DNA of 5,212 nt from JAFARZ01 sp035651595 (GTDB lineage Bacteria; Actinomycetota; Actinomycetes; Streptosporangiales; Streptosporangiaceae): contig DASRFJ010000004.1 of assembly GCA_035651595.1 (NCBI GenBank), forward strand, positions 1 to 5,212, read 5' to 3'. How positions within the stretch are numbered: position 1 is the first letter of the stretch; every line of letters begins with the position of its first letter. Both the position numbers and the translations under genes were made by a program. Positions 1 through 5,212 of the stretch are shown here, piece by piece. The notes beneath the pieces were generated by a model that searched no databases, was not told the DNA's origin, and saw nothing but the letters and a program-made list of their open reading frames with translations.

Positions 1-258
1 TGCCGGATCGCGGCCGGGGGGACTGGCCCCGCCGTGGCTTCGCGATACCTCGCCGTCTTACTTCTCAGTCACCCTTCAGTCAACCGGGCAATCCCGGCGG
101 CGGAAAGAACCAGAAACCGCAAACGCCATCACCCAGACCGAAGACCGCCCTGCCGCGCGCACTCTTACTGCCTGGTGCGGATGCTCCGCAGCTGGGAGTC
201 ACCTGCGGGAAGGTGATGCCACCGCTCGTTCTGCCCTCTGATTTTGATCTTTAAGGGA
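1..258. other. Stretch without a recognisable gene
   Basis: I find no coding region here that I can support on either strand. A short plus-strand reading frame at 34-216 starts with GTG, has no ribosome binding site at a usable distance, resembles no family and is rich in Arg and Pro, as expected of chance frames in GC-rich DNA. The stretch lies downstream of the decayed MFS transporter, whose stop codon is at 259-261 on the minus strand. The only regularity I noticed is a pair of TCAGTCA repeats 11 bases apart at 65-82, listed separately. Confidence 0.5.
65..82. repeat. TCAGTCA direct repeat with 11-base period
   Basis: TCAGTCA occurs at 65-71 and again at 76-82. The surrounding 11-base units (61-71 and 72-82) agree at 8 of 11 positions. 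An 11-base period puts both copies on the same face of the helix, as in some tandem operators for response regulators. No gene start follows within sight on either strand, so a regulatory role is only a possibility and chance is a fair alternative. Confidence 0.25.
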
Positions 259-909
259 TTAGTCCCGGGAGCCGGGCCTCTGCTGCTGCGCGAAGTCCCT
301 GCCGCGGATAGCGGCCAGGGATGCCACCCCGACACCAGCGCGATGACTGCCGCAACCAGCAGAATACGGTTCAGGCCTGTGGTGAAAGCTGCCCGGGTGA
401 TCATTTCCACGGGCAGCCTGGCATGCTCGGGCAGTCGGGCAATCACGTTCCCGAGCTCCCCGGATTGCACCGCTGTAGCGAACTGCGGGCCGCTGCGGAC
501 AGTCCGGGCACCGCGGCAACCGGGCCGTCACCTCGTCTTTCACGTTGTTCGAGGACAGCGTCCCGAGCAGGGCGATGCCGGTAGCCACCCCGACCTGGCG
601 GAAGGTGGAGTTGATGCCCGAGGCCATGCCGGCCCGCTGCGACGCCACCACGCCGACCGCGGTGGAGGCCAGCGGCGGATTGACCACGCCGACGCCGACG
701 CCGCCCACGATCATCCCCGGGACGAGATGAGTCCAGGCCGAGCCCGCGTCGAGCCCGCGCATGAGCAGCAGGCCCGCGCCGATGACGATCAGGCCGGACC
801 CGATAAGCAGCCGGACCTGCACTCGCGACGTAAGCCTGCCTGCCACGGTGGAGATGACCAAGATGCCGCCGGAGATCACCATCAGCCGCACGCCAGTGCC
901 CAGCGGCGA
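259..909 (-). pseudogene. Truncated, frameshifted DHA2-type MFS multidrug efflux transporter (C-terminal part)
   Basis: This is the C-terminal ~215 residues of a drug:H+ antiporter of the 14-helix DHA2 (EmrB/QacA) group, whose full-length members have about 450-550 residues. The 5' end begins abruptly with SPLGTGVRLM, which matches the conserved entry into a central helix of the family. It continues with hydrophobic segments and the family-typical stretch NPPLASTAVGVV...QRAGMASGINSTFRQVG. The reading frame is then broken twice. Near 511-517 a one-base gain (or two-base loss) moves the protein into the frame reading QFATAVQSGELGN...TGLNRILLVAAVIALV. Near 325-335 a one-base loss returns it to the first frame, giving VASLAAIRGRDFAQQQ and a stop at 259-261. 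Upstream of position 909 the frame meets a stop, and the neighbouring DNA is sufB-like on the other strand, so the N-terminal half is gone. It cannot make a working transporter. No TetR-type regulator gene, a common partner, is visible. Confidence 0.85.
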
Positions 910-1123
910 TCATCTCCAAGTCCGTGGCCAGAGCCGGCGGCCGGACGTCCTACCGGGGCCTGTTCCAGGTGCAGGAGTGCGCGGCACAGGCATGACCGAG
1001 GACGAGGCGATGGCCACCATAGTGCGCGGCTTCGTCGAGCCCATCGCGCGCGAACTGCCGATGGAGCACGCGATCGAACTCAACCGGCTGATCGAACTGC
1101 GGATGGAGGGGGCAGTCGGCTGA
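909..1123 (+). pseudogene. sufB: sufB remnant (Fe-S cluster assembly scaffold, C-terminal pieces)
   Basis: Two pieces of SufB, the scaffold of the SUF Fe-S assembly complex SufBCD, are joined out of frame. The first piece, 909-977, reads IISKSVARAGGRTSYRGLFQ and then VQE, a conserved part of the SufB core. The second, from 992 to the stop at 1121-1123, reads MTEDEAMATIVRGFVEPIAR, then ELPMEHAIELNRLIELRMEG and AVG, the typical SufB C-terminus. In intact SufB roughly 55-65 residues separate these blocks, so an internal deletion removed about 170-200 bases. The first frame hits TGA at 993-995. The N-terminal ~300 residues are missing. The left edge coincides within a few bases with the broken end of the MFS gene, marking a rearrangement junction. 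No sufD or sufC follows, unlike a normal suf operon. The 43-codon tail keeps its frame and could be mistaken for a small gene. Its good conservation suggests fairly recent decay. Confidence 0.87.
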
Positions 1124-1135
1124 TGACGGTCCTGC

Positions 1136-1169
1136 GGCCCCGCCGAGGCGTGAGTGCGTCGGCGGGGCC
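1136..1169 (+). terminator. GC-rich hairpin after the sufB remnant
   Basis: Perfect 11-base inverted repeat, GGCCCCGCCGA at 1136-1146 and TCGGCGGGGCC at 1159-1169, with a 12-base loop, starting 12 bases after the sufB stop. No T-run follows, which is common for actinobacterial terminators. Because it is symmetrical it could also stop minus-strand transcription coming from whiB. Confidence 0.6.
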
Positions 1170-1295
1170 TAGAGCCCATCCCCTCGCCAAACCGAGAGGA
1201 CGGGATCATACAGACACCGTAAACCCGGTACATGATGCAGTGCCACCCGTCACTGGCGACACCCTCCAGGATGCGCGTACTGCAAATAGGACCGT

Positions 1296-1322
1296 CGGCT
1301 ACCGGGTGCTCGTGGCTAGCCG
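1296..1322 (-). terminator. Possible weak terminator after whiB
   Basis: CGGCTA at 1296-1301 pairs with TAGCCG at 1317-1322 across a 15-base loop, beginning six bases beyond the whiB stop codon. The stem is only six pairs and there is no T-run, so this is a weak candidate. The stronger hairpin at 1136-1169 may be the real end of the transcript. Confidence 0.25.
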
Positions 1323-1327
1323 CAAGT

Positions 1328-1618
1328 TCAGCATGCGCTCCTGCCGGACGTGATCCGCTGCCCCGCCCGGCGGGCGGCTCTTCGTGCTGCCTGGCGCTCT
1401 TCCCTGGTGGTTCCGCCCCAGATACCTTCTGGCATGATCTCAAGGGCGTACGACAGGCAGTTTTCGCGGACGGTGCAACCGCGGCAGACCGTCTTCGCCG
1501 CTTCGGCCTGACGCACCGCCGGACCTGTCACTGAGACGGGAAAGAACAGCTCGGGATCCGCGTGCCGGCATGCGCCGCGCGACATCCAGCCATGGGAGCC
1601 TCCCGCAGGCGTGATCAC
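1328..1618 (-). CDS. WhiB-family Fe-S transcriptional regulator
   Basis: WhiB-like (Wbl) proteins bind a redox-sensitive [4Fe-4S] cluster through four cysteines and typically act on transcription by contacting the primary sigma factor. With the GTG start at 1618 the protein has 96 residues. The cysteines are Cys17 (in SRGACRHADPELFFP), Cys45, Cys48 and Cys54 (in AKTVCRGCTVRENC), giving the classic C-x27-C-x2-C-x5-C pattern. The GIWGG turn is at about residues 65-69. A basic tail, REERQAARRAARRAG, follows and would contact DNA. An additional cysteine ends the chain. I chose GTG 1618 because it lies 13 bases after the ftsH stop and gives a usual N-terminal length. An in-frame GTG at 1675 would overlap ftsH by 44 bases and add 19 residues. 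Neither has a strong ribosome binding site, so coupling to ftsH translation is likely. The subclass (WhiB1 to WhiB7) cannot be assigned; there is no WhiB7-type AT-hook. It is the last gene of the operon. Confidence 0.92.
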   Translation of the reverse strand: MITPAGGSHGWMSRGACRHADPELFFPVSVTGPAVRQAEAAKTVCRGCTVRENCLSYALEIMPEGIWGGTTREERQAARRAARRAGQRITSGRSAC

Positions 1619-1631
1619 GAAAGCCGCCGTA

Positions 1632-3628
<1,997 letters not shown>

Positions 3629-3632
<4 letters not shown>

Positions 3633-3796
3633 CGGCCCGGCGGCACGAGTACCGGGACGCACATGCAGCCTCGGCTGAAAGCACCCTGGACGGTCGCCAG
3701 GCAGTAGCGGGAAGCGATGGGATCATGCTCGTCAGCGCCGTGCCCGCACGGGCACGGCGTGTCCGGCGGCGGCTCGCCGCGCGATGTTGCCGTCAT
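3629..3796 (-). CDS. Small Cys/His-rich protein of unknown function, likely metal-binding
   Basis: I do not recognise a named family. The ATG at 3796 has an excellent ribosome binding site, GGGAAGG at 3810-3804, seven bases upstream, giving 55 residues. A longer frame reaching back to 3850 is less likely. The protein has five cysteines and two histidines: Cys15, Cys17, His19, His24, Cys32, Cys44 and Cys46, arranged as CPCGH-x4-HD-x6-C-x11-CMC around the words ASRYC and SRGCMC. Paired CxC motifs at both ends with His between suggest a small zinc ribbon-like fold or another metal or redox site. There is no signal peptide or membrane helix, so it should be cytosolic. It is the first gene of the operon and its stop overlaps the ftsH start, so it may be an adaptor, inhibitor or sensor for FtsH; that is inference. 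The codons for the CPCGHG motif form a perfect inverted repeat (3736-3759). Confidence 0.72.
3736..3759. repeat. Perfect 11-base inverted repeat inside the Cys-rich gene
   Basis: CGCCGTGCCCG at 3736-3746 and CGGGCACGGCG at 3749-3759 are exact reverse complements separated by two bases. In the mRNA this would fold into a very stable hairpin, starting about 13 codons after the start codon and covering the codons for the CPCGHG metal-binding motif. It may slow or regulate translation of the operon, or simply follow from repeated TGC, CCG and GGC-type codons. Confidence 0.6.
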
Positions 3797-3986
3797 GAGG
3801 TTGCCTTCCCGCAGAGTCCAGCGCAGCCACGCTTGATCACCCCAAGTCAACCGTGCCTTGGCCGCACGCGAAATAACCGAACTCGCATAAGCCCATCACC
3901 GCAACCGATCGCCAGCAGTGACCGGTCTGGCGCGGATTAGGCAAGCGGAGATGACGCCCTGCGGCATAGCGCAGTGGGCACACCGT
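3797..3986 (-). promoter_or_regulatory. Upstream region of the operon, presumed promoter
   Basis: These 190 bases separate the UBP zinc-finger remnant from the first operon gene and hold no coding region I can support. A promoter for the three-gene operon is expected here or further upstream. TTGACT at 3850-3845 fits a -35 element, but no convincing -10 hexamer lies 16-19 bases downstream, so I do not assign a promoter position. The stretch around 3870-3890 is noticeably richer in A and T than its surroundings. Confidence 0.35.
3804..3810 (-). promoter_or_regulatory. Ribosome binding site of the Cys-rich gene
   Basis: GGGAAGG on the minus strand, seven bases before the ATG at 3796. It is the best Shine-Dalgarno match in the operon and decides the start in favour of the internal ATG over the upstream end of the frame at 3850. 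Confidence 0.7.
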
Positions 3987-4079
3987 TTAGACGCGGCGCT
4001 GGTGGATGTAGCACCATCGCCATCCGGACCCTGGCTCCAGGCTGGCCGCGAGCGGATAGCCGGTCTCCTCGTGCGTACG
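3987..4079 (-). pseudogene. C-terminal remnant of a UBP-type zinc-finger protein
   Basis: The minus-strand frame ending with TAA at 3989-3987 reads HEETGYPLAASLEPGSGWRW and then CYIHQRRV. This matches the end of UBP-type zinc-finger domains as found in small bacterial proteins, where H-x3-TGHP, SLEPGEDW and WCYVD are the usual words. In eukaryotes this domain binds the C-terminus of ubiquitin; in bacteria its role is not known to me. Only ~30 residues remain, and the cysteine pairs that hold the zinc, N-terminal to this part, are missing. The 5' side runs directly into integrase sequence at about 4071-4080, so a deletion or insertion removed the rest. The gene points the same way as the Cys-rich/ftsH/whiB operon and ends 190 bases before it. 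The assignment rests on a short match recalled from memory. Confidence 0.62.
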
Positions 4080-4327
4080 ACCCTTTCGGCGATGGCGTCC
4101 ATCCGGGCCGCCTGGGGAGCGGTGAGCAGCACCTCGGTGCGTCCGCGGTGAACACCGCGTCGAAGGCGCCGGTGAATTTGCCATCCCGGTCCCTGATCAG
4201 ATGGATGAAGCGATGCCCGGCTTGTTCCAGGTCTGTGGTGAGGTCCCGGGCTAGCTGCATGAGCCATGCACCAGTCGGGTACCGGCTTATGCCCAGCAGG
4301 TGGAGTTCACGTCCACGGGTGTGGTGT
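4075..4327 (-). pseudogene. Integrase/transposase fragment (rve DDE core, IS3/IS481-like)
   Basis: This is part of the catalytic core of a retroviral-type integrase, as carried by IS3/IS481-like elements. The first frame, from about 4327, reads RELHLLGISRYPTGAW, LARDLTTDLEQAG and FIHLIRDRDGKFTGAFDAVF. The second catalytic Asp lies in RDRD. Near 4138-4143 one base is lost (GAC-GC-ACC where GAC-GGC-ACC is expected) and the protein continues in another frame as TEVLLTAPQAARMDAIAERV. The catalytic Glu is in AER. The first catalytic Asp and the N-terminal helix-turn-helix are missing beyond 4330, where the IS256-type element begins. The C-terminal part is missing beyond 4075, where UBP zinc-finger sequence begins. 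It is clearly inactive. Confidence 0.82.
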
Positions 4328-4393
4328 ATGGGGTAACTGATCTAGATGTGACTGGTTTGCCTGAGTGCGGCGTGTTGCCGTGACGTGAGGCGG

Positions 4394-4417
4394 CCACCTC
4401 GCGATCCTTCGAAGTGG
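4394..4417. repeat. Imperfect hairpin in the transposase leader
   Basis: CCACCTCG at 4394-4401 pairs with CGAAGTGG at 4410-4417 (seven of eight positions; the odd one is a T-to-G wobble-type mismatch) around an eight-base loop. CGAAGTGG occurs again at 4439-4446 across the transposase start codon. The left arm could therefore alternatively pair with and mask the start site, a plausible but unproven brake on transposase expression. Confidence 0.35.
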
Positions 4418-4430
4418 ATTCAGAGCAACG

Positions 4431-4436
4431 AAGGAG
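4431..4436 (+). promoter_or_regulatory. Ribosome binding site of the transposase gene
   Basis: AAGGAG lies six bases before the GTG at 4443, ideal spacing. It fixes the transposase start, which uses GTG rather than ATG. Confidence 0.75.
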
Positions 4437-4442
4437 AGCGAA

Positions 4443-5212
4443 GTGGCCGCAGGTGACATTGTGCCGGTTCCCGGCGCGGAGTTCGAGCAGACTCTGGCAG
4501 CAGCGAGCCCGGACGTGCTGCGTGAGATGGTCCGCGGGTTCGCGCAGCGGATGATGGACGCTGAGGTGGAGGCCCGCTGCGGCGCCGGGTACGGCGAGGT
4601 CAGCCCGGACCGGGTGAACTCGCGGAACGGGTACCGGATGCGGGAGTGGGACACCCGGGCCGGCACTGTCGAGCTGGCGATCCCGAAGCTGCGGCAGGGG
4701 TCGTACTTCCCGTCGTTCCTGGAGCACCGCAGGCGGGCGGAGGCAGCGCTGGCCTCGGTGGTGGCGACCAGCTACCTGCTCGGGGTCTCGACCCGGCGGG
4801 TGGAGAAGCTCGCCGCCGCGCTCGGGGTGACGAGCCTGTCCAAGTCGCAGGTCAGCGTGATGGCCGCGGAGCTGGACCAGATGGTGGAGAGCTTCCGGTC
4901 CAGGCCGCTGGACGCCGGCCCGTACACGTTCTGCTGGATCGATGCGCTGACCCAGAAGGTCCGCGAGGGCGGCCGCACCATCAACGTGCACTGCCTGGTC
5001 GCGACCGGCGTCAACGCGGACGGGCACCGGGAGATCCTCGGCATCGACGTGACCAGCTCCGAGGACGGCGCGGGCTGGCTGGCGTTCCTGCGCGGCCTGG
5101 TCGCCCGCGGCCTGTCCGGCGTCAAGCTGGTCACCAGCGACGATCACGCCGGGCTGGTGAACGCGATCGCGTCGGTGCTGCCCGGGGCGGCATGGCAACG
5201 GTGCCGTACGCA
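4443..5212 (+). CDS. IS256-family (Mutator-type) transposase, 3' end beyond window
   Basis: This DDE transposase of the IS256/Mutator family moves the element by copying it out as a circle, according to work on family members. The frame is open from GTG 4443 to the window end (256 codons); full-length relatives have about 400-430 residues. Family landmarks: RNGYRMREWDTRAGTVEL at about residues 61-78; IPKLRQGSYFPSFLE at 80-94; YLLGVSTRRVEKL at 111-123; and SLSKSQVS at 131-138. The first catalytic Asp is Asp167 in WIDALTQKVR, where relatives usually have YLDALYVKVR. The second is Asp233 in TSDDHAGL, where relatives usually have SDAHEGL. The third residue, a Glu, should lie beyond the window. 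No frameshift or stop is seen, so the gene may be intact and the element recently active, in contrast to the decayed integrase it borders. Confidence 0.93.
   Translation, partial: MAAGDIVPVPGAEFEQTLAAASPDVLREMVRGFAQRMMDAEVEARCGAGYGEVSPDRVNSRNGYRMREWDTRAGTVELAIPKLRQGSYFPSFLEHRRRAEAALASVVATSYLLGVSTRRVEKLAAALGVTSLSKSQVSVMAAELDQMVESFRSRPLDAGPYTFCWIDALTQKVREGGRTINVHCLVATGVNADGHREILGIDVTSSEDGAGWLAFLRGLVARGLSGVKLVTSDDHAGLVNAIASVLPGAAWQRCRT

Larger units (their letters stand above)
4331..5212 (+). mobile_element. Left part of an IS256/Mutator-family insertion sequence
   Basis: The element includes the transposase gene starting at 4443 and its leader, and runs past the window end. Its left tip lies between about 4328, where integrase homology stops, and 4440. 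A self-complementary ATCTAGAT at 4340-4347, unusually AT-rich for this DNA, lies in that interval. The exact terminal repeat and target duplication cannot be defined because the right end is not present. The element interrupts the older integrase fragment and faces away from the ftsH operon. Confidence 0.7.

Noticed and set aside
34..216. 60-codon plus-strand frame with a short hydrophobic start
   Set aside because: No ribosome binding site, no recognisable similarity and Arg-rich composition.
992..1123. Possible free-standing 43-residue protein beginning MTEDEAM
   Set aside because: It is the SufB C-terminus with more SufB sequence directly upstream in another frame and no ribosome binding site, so it is a remnant rather than a gene.
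1205..1236. ATCAT...ATGAT and ACCG...CGGT inverted words, possible TetR-type operator
   Set aside because: The two word pairs have different centres and no regulator or promoter can be tied to them; likely chance.
244..1353. Long plus-strand reading frame, 369 codons
   Set aside because: It is antisense to the MFS remnant, has the Arg/Pro/His-rich composition of a shadow frame, and crosses the MFS/sufB junction without resembling any family.
3845..3850. TTGACT as a -35 promoter element for the operon
   Set aside because: No acceptable -10 element at the proper distance.
4287..5198. Minus-strand reading frame, 303 codons
   Set aside because: It is antisense to the IS256-type transposase, which has clear family motifs and a ribosome binding site; the minus-strand protein resembles nothing and is low in complexity.

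Overview
The window looks like chromosomal DNA from a GC-rich actinobacterium. The evidence is the high GC content throughout, G/C-biased third codon positions, a WhiB-family regulator (a family confined to actinobacteria and their phages) and actinobacterial-style SufB, FtsH and transposase sequences. I cannot name the genus.

The layout is one compact minus-strand operon set between gene remnants. From the left: about 260 bases with no recognisable gene; the 3' portion of a DHA2/EmrB-QacA-type MFS efflux transporter gene (minus strand, with two mutually compensating frameshifts); joined head to head at about position 909 to the 3' portion of an Fe-S assembly gene, sufB (plus strand, with an internal deletion), followed by a strong GC hairpin. 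Next comes the operon, read right to left: a 55-residue Cys/His-rich protein (3796-3629), a full-length membrane AAA+ zinc protease FtsH (3632-1632, coupled to the small gene by an ATGA overlap), and a WhiB-type Fe-S regulator (1618-1328, or a GTG start at 1675 overlapping ftsH).

Upstream of the operon lie the last ~30 codons of a UBP-type zinc-finger gene (minus strand), fused to a frameshifted fragment of an IS3/IS481-like integrase (minus strand). The integrase is in turn cut off by the left part of an IS256/Mutator-family insertion sequence, whose transposase (plus strand) runs off the window end.

The most interesting idea is that the unnamed small Cys-rich protein, FtsH and WhiB form a redox- or metal-linked membrane proteolysis module. 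A UBP zinc-finger gene may once have stood just upstream, and mobile elements have since eroded the surroundings on both sides. The operon structure is visible in the sequence; the joint function is inference.
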